Assembly: GCA_034509755.1 (NCBI GenBank)
Contig: CM067539.1
Span: 64,552,513 to 64,616,512 of the forward strand
Reading direction: 5' to 3'
Source of the DNA: Anisodus tanguticus
Taxonomy: Eukaryota; Streptophyta; Magnoliopsida; Solanales; Solanaceae
DNA: 64,000 nucleotides
In this document: in pieces, positions 23,913 through 35,500 of the stretch
Layout: the number at the start of each line of letters is the position of its first letter
Numbering within the stretch: the first letter of the stretch is position 1
Translations under genes and position numbers: made by a program
The notes under the pieces: generated by a model
Database searches by the model: none
Told to the model about the DNA's origin: nothing
Seen by the model: only the letters and a program-made list of their open reading frames with translations

Positions 23913-26900
23913 ATGGCAACTACTACAGGTGCTGCTTCATCAACACAAAAATTTCAAGAATATGATGAAGATGAAGAATTTACAAGTTACAACAATATGA
24001 ACAACAACAACAATAATAATAATGGTGGTGGAGTTGTTAGTAGGCAAGATATTAAAGCTGCTATTGCTAAAGCAATTGAATTAAGAGCTCTACATGCTTC
24101 TCTTTTACAACAAGGAAATAACCATAGCCCTGTTAAAGGATTCCCTTCTTCTGCTTCTCCAACTGTTTCTCTTCATTCTCACCATTTTTCTGCTCAAGAT
24201 TATCCCATTTTTACACCAGTAAGTCTCTTTTTTATATATATTTATAATTTTTTTTTGTTGCGTTTTCGTTAGAGGCGAATTTAGGATTTAAAGATTTGAC
24301 CTTTAATATTCTTAATACCTGTGGCTCGGATTCTTTAAAAAGTGTTGCAAGGTGCATATAGGATCTTTTAAAAGTTGTGTATTTTTTAAGAATTTGACAC
24401 GATTGTAATAATATTTTAAAGAGTTCGACATAGCTTAACATTGTAACACAAATTATTGGTTCAGAAAATGTTTCTTTGTCTTCATTCCCACCATTTTCTG
24501 CTCAAGATTATCCCATTTTCACACCAGTAAGTCTCTTTTCTTTTTTCTTCTTCTCCTTATTTATTTTTATATTTTTATTAAATTTTCATTGAGATAGATT
24601 CAGAATTTTTTTTTTTTTTAAATTCTTAACACTTTAAGTCAGTGACAGATTAGTAATTCTAGTGATTTTTTGTTTTACCTATATAGTTGTGTTTCTTGTC
24701 GAAATTACTAAGCTAATTTTTGTGATTTCTTTCATCTTTAGAATATAGTTGTTTTGAGGTAAAATCTTGTTATATACTACTATCTTATTTTCACACTACT
24801 AAGTCCCCCCCCCCCCCCCCTATTGGGTTCTGGTAGAGGTAGACTCAAAATTTAAAGATTCCACCTTTAGGGTTGTTTGGTTGAAAACAAGTTAAAAGGG
24901 CAGCCCGGTGCACTAAGCTTCTGCATGTGCGGGGTCCGGGGAAGGGCCGGACCGCAAGGATCTATTGTACGCAGTCTTACCTTGCATTTCAACTAGAGAT
25001 TATTTTCACGGCTTGAACCCGTGGATAATTAATTTTGGGATAAATTATTCTGAGATTAGTTATTTCATCCTTCCACATGAATAAAATAACACTACAATCC
25101 TTTAATAACTAATTCCGGAATTAGTTATACATAATTTTATTTTAACCAACATGAGATAAACACATTCAAATTTAATCGTTGAATTAGTTATCCCTTATCC
25201 CTCGTACCAAATGAGCCCTTATAGTTTTTCACACTGTAACATGTAGCAATTGGGAATTTAAAGATTCTACTTTTAGAGTTTTGATGTATAATGTTTATTA
25301 AATTCCCGTGATTTTCTTATCTATAAAAAATGCATTTTGTATAAAAATACTAGTTAATTTTTGTTGATTTTCTCACCATTTTTTTGCTCAAGATTATCTT
25401 ATTTTCACACGGTAAGTCCTTTTATTTTTTTCCTTCATTGGGTTTATCGGATTCTGATAAATAGATCATTCAGAATTTAAAAATTCGACCTTTAAAGTTC
25501 TTAACACTAACATAATAATTTTGAAATTATTGGTTTAGAATGTAATATTCGTTGAAACTTATTACTCTACTGAATTTCTCTCCATTCGACCTTTAAAGTT
25601 CTTAACACTAACATAATAATCTTGAAATTATTGGTTTAGAATGTAATGTTAGTTGAAACTCTTTACGGATTTTCTCTCCATTCCCATCATTTTACTGCTA
25701 AAGATTATCCTATATTCACACTAGTAAGTCCCTTTTTTTTAGTTGGGTTCTCAAAATTTAAAGATTCAAACCTTTAAAGTTCTGAACACCGTAACACTGG
25801 TAATTTCCGCACTAGTAAGTCCCTTTTCTTCTTGGGGTTTAAATATTCAACCTTTATACTAGTTTTTAATTGGGGTGAGCACGGGTACAGGGTATCCGGA
25901 TACCCGACCGGAACCGACACTAACGGGTAGGTTCCGGGTAGATATATTATAACAATGGGTAGGTTCCATGTAGTAAAATTAGGAACCGATCAATGTCGGT
26001 CCGGTTCCGGTAAATAGAGGCCGGGTACCAGAAACCGATACCCGGACCCTATGAACCCAGCTCAAAAGCATATCCAAATTTCCAAATTATGTAAACTTTT
26101 TGGACTATGTAGAGTAGTATTTATGACATAAATGGTTTACAGGGTATCGAAACCGCAGGGTCCTAGTAGGTTCCGGGTAATGATTGCTATGGGTAGGTTC
26201 CGTGTAGTAGATTTAGGAACCGGTCGTTTAATGGGTAGGATCCGGGTGGTTCAAAAAAGTTAGGGTACCCGGACCCACTCACCCCTAGTTTTTAACATTG
26301 TAATACATACTTGTATTTTTCACACTAGTAAGTCCTTTTCTTTTTAGGTTGTGACATAGGCAGATTTAGAATTTAAAGTTTCAACCTTTAAAGGTCTTAA
26401 CACGGTAAGACATAGTAATCTTGAAATTATTGTTTTTTTTTTTGGGTAAAAAAAATTGAAATTATTGGTTCAGGATGTAATCTTTATTGAAATTCTAGTG
26501 ATTTTACTTTTACCTACATAGTTGTTTCTCTTCACTTCCCACCATTTTTCTGCACAAGATTATCCTATTTTCACACCAGTATTAACAAAGGTAATCGCAT
26601 TAGATCCATTTTTTATGGAAAAGAGAACTATGGTGAACTGCTTATAACAAAATTATCATTTTCTTATAAATAATTTATTAAGGTAATAATAAGTCTTTGA
26701 TATTTTGGGATTCTTGATCCATTAATTAAAACTTGAATTTCTCATGGATTTGTTCTTTGCATTTATTTTCATCTGATCTATGGAAATTTGTGTTTGACCA
26801 AATATTAAATAATCTTAACTTCAAGCTTACACAATCTTTTCCAGATATTGCTTCTAATTGAAGGCTTAAATGTCAAACCTGAAATAACATAATATAATTC

Positions 26901-29285
26901 AAAATCCCTGTATTTAATGTACATCAAGTTCTCATATATTGCAGATTACAACTTTTATAACTATAACAGTACAATTACTGACCTATAACTTTTAGCGGCT
27001 TCAGCTATTTTAAAATGTCGAACAATAGTTTGTGGCTTACAGTTATAGTGACAAAGTTCATTGGCTATACGAAAAATAACACCAAATTTCAGTGTACCAA
27101 CATAAGTAAGCCACTTTTGTTTTAACTTGTCTTCAGTAAACATTGTTCCGTGTATAGATCAAGACTAGTTCTGATCTTTGTTGCTCAGCTCTCCAAAAAA
27201 TGATGAAATATCCGTGTCGGATTCTCCAAACTCTTCAAAAATGCCGATAGGTGCGTGTCCAAAAATATCTTCAAAAATACGGACGGGTGCGTGTCGGATT
27301 GGATCTTACACGCACCGCATTTTTGAAAAGTTTGGAGGATCCGACATGAGTGTTGCAACATTTTTGAAGAATCTGAGCAATATAGATTGTGATCACTCAA
27401 TCACATAGGTGTAGCTTCTATAGAAATGGTCAAGATCTCTATTTTGGTATTTTCATTTTTGATGATCTTTGAATCAACATTTTCGATCAAGACTAGTTGT
27501 GATCTATATTGCTCATACTCTCAAAAAAAACCGACGGTTGCGTGTCAAATTCCCCAAAAATATTTTTGAATGACCCGACACGGGTATTGTAGCATTTTTG
27601 AGATAAATAAGTTGAAATCACCCAATCACATAGGTGTAGCTTCTATATAAATGGTCAAGATTTCCATTTTATTTTTTCTCTTCATTTTTTGATGATCTTG
27701 ATTCAACATTTTGTGTGCAGAGCTATGAAGATGAACCATTGCCAGGATACAAACAACTACAGTTAGGTCACAATCCAAACTATGCTGAAATGTGGGATGA
27801 ATATGGCTTTGGAGTTGGAAATGGTAACCACAATGAAGCCAGTTTATCGGATTACAGAAAGGCGAATTCGTCGTTAAGGAAAGGATTTACTGACAGTCTG
27901 ATCAACTTAGAACCCCACATTTGTCCAGCTGATGATCAGAGATCTGTCATGAGCTCGTGTACTGATCAAATCAATTCGCGTAAAGCTTCTCCTATCGCTC
28001 GTTACACCAAGTCTCGGAGAAACTCATTAGGGGACTTGAAATCAGTTTCATCTTGCAATAAGTGTAAGCCCGCGATAATTAGTACCGAAGCTGATGGTGG
28101 TGGTGGTACTAGCAAGAGTACTGGGAAGAACTCGAATGTCATTGTGCCATTGACAGATTCTCATGTTTCCGTTCAATCGCAGCCAAAGAGTAAAGGCGGG
28201 ATGAACTTGTCGTGGCTGTTCCCCAAGCTAAAGAAGAAAAACAAGGTTGAAAATTCACCAAACCGGACAGATCAATCCGATGAGGTTTCTCAGGTTTTTA
28301 AGGATCATATAGAGATGACTTCAATCGAGTCGTTGAAGAAAGAGCTAATGGTAGCGAACGAGAGTAGAGATGCAGCGTTGATGGAAGTCAAGGAAATGAA
28401 GTCATCTTTAGGTGAGTTAAAGCAAAGTTAAAGTACTTAGAAACTTATTGCGAAGAGCTGAAAAAGGCCCTGAGGCAAGCAATTCAAGCAAAAGAGTCCC
28501 CTGTATCCAAGCTTCGACATTTTCCTAAAAACGGGAAATCCATAGATGGGGACGGAGAAAGTGTGATCCCGGTTAGTGATGAGATAATGCTAGAAGGGTT
28601 TTTACAGATAGTGTCGGAGTCAAGATTATCGGTGAAACAATTCTGCAAGACTCTAATCGAACAGATTGAAGAGACAAACAATTTGTTAACCGATAACTTG
28701 AACCTTTTACTTCAACCATACAAGCTATCTCTCGATTCAAAGTACTCGAAAGCAGTTCTGTACCACATTGAATCCATCATAAACCAATCACTTTTCCAAG
28801 ATTTCGAAAACTGTGTGTTCCAAAAGAACGGCTCGCCAAAACACCTAGACCCTCAACAAGAACGCCACACTCAGTTCTCATCCTTTGTCGCGTTGAGGAA
28901 CTTAAGTTGGAACGAGGTGTTGAGAAAGGGGACAAAGTACTATAGCGAAGACTTTAGCAAGTTTTGTGATCAGAAAATGAGTTGCATCATCGCTACGCTT
29001 AATTGGACAAGGCCATGGCCCGAACAACTCCTACAAGTGTTCTTCGTTGCTGCTAAGTGCATTTGGTTGCTGCATTTGTTGGCGTTTTCGTTCAATCCTC
29101 CTCTCGTGATTCTACGAGTGGAAGAGAATGTAACTTTAGATGTGCATTACATGGAGGATGTTTTCGCGGATAGGCAAAGATCACAAGGTTCTAGCAGGGT
29201 TAAGGTTATGGTTATGCCTGGTTTTTATGTTCATGATAGAGTACTTAGGTGTAAGGTAATATGCAGGTACAAAAATGTAGCATAG
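23913..29285 (+). CDS. IRKI: IRK-interacting protein-like (GIL1/IRKI family); two exons, 1-base frame break
   Basis: Exon 1 is 23913-24218 (102 codons, ending ...FTP at donor GTAAGT); exon 2 is 27721-29285 (acceptor TGTGCAG, starting SYEDEPLPGY). The protein has an acidic, Asn-rich N-terminus, the conserved DIKAAIAKAIELRALHASLL motif, a basic patch with NLSWLFPKLKKK, a predicted coiled coil (SIESLKKELMVANES to YCEELKKALRQ) and the conserved GIL1/IRKI C-terminal domain (FLQIVSESRLSVKQF to FYVHDRVLRCKVICR). About 620 residues in all. IRKI in Arabidopsis binds the receptor kinase IRK; its relative GIL1 acts in light-dependent gravitropism. The frame breaks at 28426-28427, where one base is missing in the coiled coil (...GELKQ | LKYLETY), either a sequencing error in an A run or a true mutation. 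AATAAA lies at 29362. Confidence 0.85.
24870..25218. mobile_element. PIF/Harbinger (Tourist-like) MITE with a nested SINE
   Basis: TIRs GGGTTGTTTGGTT and ACCAAATGAGCCC are flanked by TTA on both sides (24867-24869 and 25219-25221), the target duplication of this superfamily. The inner text GGGATAAATTATTCTGAGATT and the mirrored ATCCC stretch are typical of a common plant MITE. No coding capacity. An Au-type SINE is inserted at 24897-25025. Confidence 0.8.
24897..25025 (-). mobile_element. Au-type SINE (minus strand)
   Basis: GGGCAGCCCGGTGCACTAAG, then GGGGTCCGGGGAAGGGCCGG, then TTGTACGCAGTCTTACC and CACGGCTTGAACCCGTGG are reverse-complement landmarks of the Au SINE, including the Pol III B-box region. 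The copy lacks the far 5' head. It lies inside the MITE at 24870-25218. Confidence 0.8.
25870..26287. mobile_element. Non-autonomous hAT element with GGTTCCGGGTA-type subterminal repeats
   Basis: Exact 8 bp target duplication GTTTTTAA (25862-25869 and 26288-26295). Termini are TTGGGGTGAGC and ACTCACCCCTA. Both subterminal regions are packed with GGGTAGGTTCC / GGTACCCGG / GGAACCG variants in both senses, leaving only a short AT-rich centre (about 26055-26135). 418 bp, non-coding. It is inserted in the IRKI intron. Confidence 0.9.
27150..27714 (+). repeat. Tandem duplication of the 3' end of the IRKI intron, with two MITE copies
   Basis: Unit 1 (27150-27484) and unit 2 (27485-27714) share ATCAAGACTAGTT, CAATCACATAGGTGTAGCTTC, ATGGTCAAGAT and GATGATCTTTGAATCAACATTTT; only unit 2 ends in a usable acceptor (TGTGCAG). 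Each unit contains a TTGCTC-ended inverted-repeat MITE (27179-27381; a decayed one at about 27507-27612) related to 62222-62306. Together with the donor-end repeats, both borders of this intron have been duplicated. Confidence 0.8.
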
Positions 29286-29451
29286 TTAGCCCTCCCCTTT
29301 CTAACTTTTCTTCCTTAGTAATCTAACTTGTAATATTGATTTCTTGCTGATTATTTCATCAAATAAATGTAGCAAGTAAGCATCTTCAGTTTGGAGGAAA
29401 ATTATGTTAGTGGGCCAGAAAGTGATATCTTTTGGGCTAAAGAGTTGCATC

Positions 29452-29482
<31 letters not shown>

Positions 29483-30105
29483 AAAAAACCTTTTGGGCTG
29501 GGCTATTTGGTTAGAACCTTGTGCTTCTATGACCTCATGTGTTTTTTAAGAAAGCGAAGGGACAACTGCTTAGTAATTCAACTTCTTTTCTCCTTTTTTT
29601 TCTGATAACTTATAAACGATTTAAAAATCTGTTTTGAACGAACTGAAAATCTTTGATCAAACTGAAAATTTTATGAGCAAATGTTAGACCACATTCTAAA
29701 AATTTGTAGGTTTTGCTAACGTTAGACAACGGTCTAATATTTTGTCTTAATGTTGAGCAATGTTAAACAAGTACCTTTCTAATGTTGTCTAGAAATGGTA
29801 CTTTTTCAAGGGCTATATTTTAACCACATTTAAAAATAGGGACAAAATTTAAATGTAAAAAGGGAATATTTGCGTAAATCATACTTTAAGAAATTTCAAG
29901 TATATGACTTTCCAGGTTACGTCCAATATTATCTCTAGCCTATGGACTTAGTTTGACAGCGTCAAATGTGATCAAGAAAATCTTACTTGAACGGAATGAC
30001 CTCTAATGCACTTCATAAAGGTACGTACCAAAGGTCGGCCTAAGTGGTTGAGCCTATTCATAATTTGTGAAAATACAGCTTGCCTTCCGTGCTTCCATAG
30101 GTTAA
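29286..30105. other. Downstream flank of IRKI; homopolymer block
   Basis: Holds the poly(A) signal of IRKI (29362-29367) and a long C run followed by an A run at about 29452-29488, a likely weak point for sequencing. A tRNA-like phrase (AGGTCGGCCTAAGTGGTTGA, about 30031-30050) suggests a decayed SINE head. No gene is seen. Confidence 0.5.
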
Positions 30106-30526
30106 TGTTACACAGAGTAATATACCTGTGATATACATCCAATATACAACAGTGTATATCACGGTGCAAAGCGATGGATTTGGACAAGGCAAGGCGGTGG
30201 GCCTCGGCGATGTTGAAACGCAAGTGGGGACCGGGACAAGGCAAGGCGATGGGCCTCGGCGATGGGCCGAAGTCTAAAGGCGATGGGTGAAAGCCATCAC
30301 GGGCAGTGTTGGTTGTTATATATTAGGAGTGTATATTGATGTAATATTGTAGTGTAAAGGTTACCTTAATTAGTGTTATACACTTACCATAATTGTATAG
30401 TTAGAATTATGGTAGAATAAGGATTTAGAAATAGAATAGGAATAGGATTCTCCAATTATGGAAATATGTAACTTGTATATATAGTCTTTCAATTAATGAA
30501 AATAATCAAGGGGATTATTTCTTTCA
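30106..30526 (+). repeat. 5' LTR of copia element 2
   Basis: Begins TGTTACACAGAG and ends TTTCTTTCA before the primer site. Contains the TATA-like TATATATAG near 30476 and the repeated GGCCTCGGCGATGGGCC unit (30196-30270), which differs from the 3' LTR. Confidence 0.9.
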
Positions 30527-30688
30527 TGGTATCAAGACACTAGGTTTCACAAAAGTTTTTCTGTCCCAACTTTTGTCCTCTCTTTGTGTTGGCCGAGACA
30601 CCCACCCCCCTCGGGTTTCTCTTCCAATATTTGTCTTCCGCTCTCCAAAACCTCTCTTAAATTACCCTTCCTTCTTTGTTCTTTCAAT

Positions 30689-31740
30689 ATGTCTAAGAAC
30701 AATTATCACCCTGCCCTCACGGTTTCCAATATCAAGAGTTGTATCCCTATTGTCCTTGAGATGGAAAACGTCCAATATGCGACGTGGGCGGAGTTGTTTA
30801 AAATTCACGCTATCTCTTATCAAGTTCTTTATCACATCATTCCTCCCGCTAGACCCCTTCCTGCGGAGGATCCTGAGTTACGGATTACACTTGATGCTAC
30901 CGTTCTCCGGTGGATCTACACCACTATTTCGAGTGGACCTTCTACGACGATTATTGAGCGGATACCACGGCTATGGCTGCATGGAATAGACTGCGTGACA
31001 TATTCCAAGACAACCAACATTCACGTGTCGTCACACTCGAGCAGGAATTCTCTCTCGTTCGAATGGACGAATTTTCGAACGTTTTGGCATATTGCAAGAA
31101 ACTAAGTAATGTTAGCGCACCAATAACGAATAATCGTCTAGTTCTACAGTTGGTTGCCGGTCTTTCAGAGGCCTATAATGGGATTGGAACTCTCCTTCGC
31201 CAAAGCAACCCTCTTCCTGACTTCTATCAAGCCTGCTCCATGCTTACTTTGGAAGAAGCGGGTTTGTCTAAAAAGGCAGCTACCGGAGCAAGCCCCGTCG
31301 TCATAGTGGCGTCCTCTCCTAGTTCTTCGGGTTTTGTGAATAATTCGGGCCAAAACCATAATAATGGTGGCGGCAAGAATAATCGCAAGAATAATAACAA
31401 AAACCGCGGGGGCAAACGCGGCGGTTCTGGTGGCGGTTCCGGTGGTCAACAAGCAGGCGGTGGGTCCCATCCGAGGAACAAGGCCCACCACCCCCCAGGC
31501 CCAAAGGTGGGGCCCATGGCGGTGGGCGGTGGGGCAACAGCCCTTACCATCCAGCGGCCAATGGGCTGGCCAACAGTCCAAGCCCAACACCCAGCAGTGG
31601 CGGCCCACTGGCCAGTGGCCCAACAGCAGCAACTCCAGCGGCTACGGCCCAACTCCATCACGGACAGGAGTTCTTGGGCCCCGACCTCCGCAAGCCCATC
31701 ATGCAGCAAGCCCCACTCAGACTGATATCGAGGCCGCGAT
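30689..31740 (+). pseudogene. Copia element 2 gag
   Basis: Starts MSKNNYHP at 30689; capsid-like helices (VQYATWAELFKIHA, MAAWNRLRDIFQDN, YCKKLSNVSAPITNNRLVL, LVAGLSEAYNGI) are those of copia UBN2-type gag. A frameshift near 30950-30975 separates the first third from the rest. The C-terminal tail is Gly/Asn/Arg-rich (GGGKNNRKNNN), then Pro/Gln-rich, with no clear CCHC zinc knuckle. The frame is then cut at 31755 by the hAT insertion. Confidence 0.85.
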
Positions 31741-31754
31741 GCACACGTTGGGGT

Positions 31755-32587
31755 TAGAGATGGCAATGGATCCTGGACCCGATCCGGATCCGGTGTATCC
31801 AGATCCGTTTTATAGGATATGGATCTTCAAAATTTGGACCCGACGGATCCGGATCGGACCGGATCCGTTTCGACGGATTGGATCCGGATCCGGATCTTGT
31901 ATTTGAGATCCGTATCCGGTACGCATCCGACCCGTGGATCCATTTTTTATTAAATATATTCATAATCTAGAATGTAATTTTATAAGTATTTTCTTAAAAT
32001 TACTAAGCACATCCTTGCAAGTTTAATTCTCAAAACAAGTTTAATTTATCTCCGAGTTAACTCAAAAACAAAAAAATAAAGAGGTAACTTCGATAATAAA
32101 ATCAATGTTATATTAGTGAATGACTAATATCTCCATAGACAAGTAGTTAAAATTATATTCACTTCATTTATGAAGATTCCAAGCACATGCAAGTTCTGCA
32201 CTGTGAAAATACTAGTCACCATTTTCCACAACTATTGTCATTGTCCAACATTTTTAATTAATAGCTCACAATCAAAACGAGACAACGAACAAAATATCTC
32301 ATATGAACATTTCAAAATTGAAAAACAGTAAATTGTTAGCTAAGTAAAAATCGTTTGTCAGTTCAAAAAAAAAAATCTTAGCAAGGTTACATTTTTAGTA
32401 AGATAATTTTTTTTACATGTGGATCCAGATCCGATCCGTGGACCCGGCGGATCCGATGGATCCGGATTTGGATATGATTTTTATGGACCCGTTGGATCTG
32501 GATCCGGATCTGGATTCGGGTATGAAAAACGGATCTGGATCTGGATCTAGTAGGATCCGGTCCAGATCCGATCCGTTGCCATCCCTA
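31755..32587. mobile_element. Non-autonomous hAT element with GGATCC-type subterminal repeats
   Basis: Exact 8 bp target duplication GTTGGGGT (31747-31754 and 32588-32595). Termini are TAGAGATGGCAA and GTTGCCATCCCTA. About 165 bp at each end consists of GGATCCGGATCTGGATCC-like repeats in both senses, with an AT-rich non-coding middle (31940-32410). It splits the copia polyprotein between gag and protease; joining the flanks gives GVDS-TGPK-like spacer text leading into the protease. Confidence 0.92.
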
Positions 32588-32595
32588 GTTGGGGT

Positions 32596-35500
32596 TGACT
32601 CAACCGGACCCAAATTGGTACATAGACACCGGGGCCACTACTCACATGACTTCCGAATCAGGTACTCTCTCCTCTTATTTCAATTTGAGCACCCCTCGGG
32701 GTATAATTGTTATTAATGGCAACTCTATTCCAATTCAGGGTTATGGTCAGAAAACGTTGTCTCCCCCCAATCCACCCCTTCTCTTGAAAAATACTTTACA
32801 TGCTCCTAAATTGATTAAAAATTTAGTATCTGTCCGGAAGTTCACTACTGACAATTCAGTTTCCGTTGAATTTGATCCTTTTGGTTTCTCTGTGAAGGAT
32901 TTCAATACGGGGAGTCATCTCATGAGGTGTGATATTAGGGGGGATCTGTATCCTATCATGCCTGGTTTCAGTCCATCGAGTCAAACCTTGCCGTCAACTT
33001 TTGCAGCCATCTCTCCTTCCATGTGGCATGCTCGTCTGGGTCATCCGGGATCTTCTATTTTATCAGTTTTAGATAAAAATAGCTTTATTTCCTGTAAGGG
33101 TACGAGTCGTACTCCACTTTGTCAGTCTTGTTCATTAGGGAAAATTGTTAAGTTGCCATTTGTAGACTCTAATTCTCATACTTCAATGCCATTTGATATT
33201 ATTCATAGCGACTTATGGACGTCTCCTGCTCTTAGTTCAGTGGGTCATCGATATTATGTTCTCTTTTTAGATGATTATTCTAGATTTTTGTAGACGTTTC
33301 CAATTGAGAATAAATCATAAGTGTTTTCCGTCTTCATCAAATTTAAAGTGTTCATTCGTACTCAATTCGAAAGAGAAATAAAAAATATTCAATGTGATAA
33401 TGGGAAAGAGTATGACAATAGGGAGTTTCAGGAATTCTGTGCTAAAAATGGGATCAATTTTCGATTTTCGTGTCCTCGTACATCTTCACAAAATGGGAAG
33501 GCCGAACGCAAAATTCATTCCATAAATAACATTGTCCGAACTCTCTTAATTCATGCCTCCATACCTCCATATTTTTGGCATCATACTCTACAAATGGCCA
33601 CATATCTTCTTAACATAATTCCTTCTAAAGGTCTGACATATTCTTCCCCCCTCAAAATCCTATATAATAAGAACCCCTCTTATTCTCATCTTCAGATTTT
33701 TGGGTGCTTGTGTTATCCGTTATTCCCATACACCACAATTAACAAACTTCAGGCTCGGTCTACCCCGTGTGTATTTTTGGGTTATCCGTCGAATCATCGT
33801 GGTTATAAGTGTTTTGATTTATCCTCCAAGAAAATCATAATCAATCGCCATGTCATTTTTTATGAAACTCAATTCCCGTTTACGAAAGTTCATACTCCCG
33901 AACCTAAGTCGTATAATTTTTTGGATGACCAAATATCCCCGTATATTATTCGGAATTTTTCGGACATCTCCCGTACCCAAAATCCTCCAGCGGGCCCACT
34001 GCCCGCTGGACCCACAAGATCGCCAAGCCCAAGCAATTCCGGTGGTTCGGAACAGTTCCGAGAATTGGGCCGTCCAACCCAATTCTCGAACTGCTCCGAA
34101 GAGGCTTCCGATTACGATTTGGGCCGCGGGGCCCACCGCCCGCCGCGATCCGTTCCGAGCCCGGAAAATTCCCAAAATTCCCTCAATTCTTCCTCGAGTC
34201 ATAGACCGGTCACTCGTAGTCACGGGGTATTTTTACACCTAAAAGATATTTTAATTTACATTCTGATGTCTCTAAATCCCCCTTGCCCAGCAATCCTGTG
34301 TCCGCATTGAATGACCGTAATTGGAAAATTGCTATGACTGATGAATATAATGCTCTTATTGATAATAAGACGTGGGAGTTGGTGCCCGTCCATATGGTAT
34401 TAATGTTATCGGTCTATGTGGATTTTTGCTCATAAGGAGAATTCGATGGGTCATTTGCTCGACATAAGACGCGACTTATTGGTGATGGTAAGACTCAGCA
34501 GGTTGGGATAGATTGTGGTGAGACGTTTAGTCCGGTGGTCAAACCGGCTACCATTCGCATTGTGCTTAGCTTGGCTCTTTCAAAGACTTGGCCAATTCCT
34601 CAGTTGGATGTCAAGAATGCTTTCCTATATGGTGATCTCAAGGAAACGATCTATATGCATCGGCCAGTTGGGTTTCGTGGATCCAAACCATCCTCATCAT
34701 GTATGTTTGTTGAAGAAGTCCTTATATGGGCTTAAGCGGTCTCCAAGGGCCTGGTACGCGAGGTTTGCGACTTTGTTTCCACTATTGGGTTCACTCACAA
34801 GCAGTCGGATAATTCCTTGTTCATCTACCGCCGTGGTTCGTCCTTGGCCTACATTCTCGTTGTATGTGGATGATATCATCTTGATCGCCTCTTCGATGCC
34901 TTGCGCCGATCTATCGCATGACCATGCTCGGTTCGAGTTCGCTATGAAAGACTTAGGGCCTTTGAGTTATTTTTTGGGGATTGCCGTCAAACGTCATTCG
35001 GGTGGCTTATTTTTGTCTCAACGAAAGTATCTTCGCCGAGATCATAGAGAGGGCGGGATGTCATCATGTAAGTCCACTTCCACGCCGATTGATGCAAACC
35101 CCAAACCGAGTGCCGCGGCGGGTGCACCATACGAGGACCCGACCCGCTATCGCGATCTTGCGGGGGCCCTCCAAGTATCTTACCTTTACCGGACCGGATA
35201 TTACGTATGCGGTTTAGCGAGTGTGTTTATTCATGCATGATCCCGAGTTGAGCACATGAATGCAATCAAACGCATCATTCGGTATATTCGGGGGACACTG
35301 GACTATGGGTTGCACTTGTATCCTTCATCTACATCCACACTTGTCTCTTACACGGATGTCGATTGGGGTGGTTGTCCCGACACCGCACGGTCGACTTCGC
35401 TCTTGTATGTTCCTTGGCAACAACTTGGTCTCCTGGTCGGCAAAGCGTCAGGCAACTCTATCACGCTCAAGTGCAGAAGCAGAATATCGAGGGGTAGCAA

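Larger units (their letters stand above)
24169..26600 (+). repeat. Decayed tandem copies of the exon-1 end plus 5' splice site in the IRKI intron
   Basis: The last 45-50 bases of exon 1 and its donor (CTGCTCAAGATTATCCCATT, then ACACCAGTAAGTC) recur with decay at about 24480-24545, 24780-24810 (partial), 25370-25425, 25675-25735, 25803-25830 (partial), 26315-26345 (partial) and 26530-26600. Between them, intron text AATTTAAA-GATT-ACCTTTA and TTCTTAACAC also recurs. The unit is roughly 300-450 bp once later insertions are discounted. Several copies keep a good donor (GTAAGTC). It looks like repeated duplication of the exon-1/intron junction. Confidence 0.85.

Noticed and set aside
24781..24825. 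Poly-C run, with others at 23709, 29452 and a poly-G run at 39797
   Set aside because: Homopolymers likely to vary or be misread; no structural claim is made.
31165..31766. Minus-strand open frames of 100-155 residues
   Set aside because: Shadows of the Gly/Pro/Gln-rich copia gag tail on the opposite strand.
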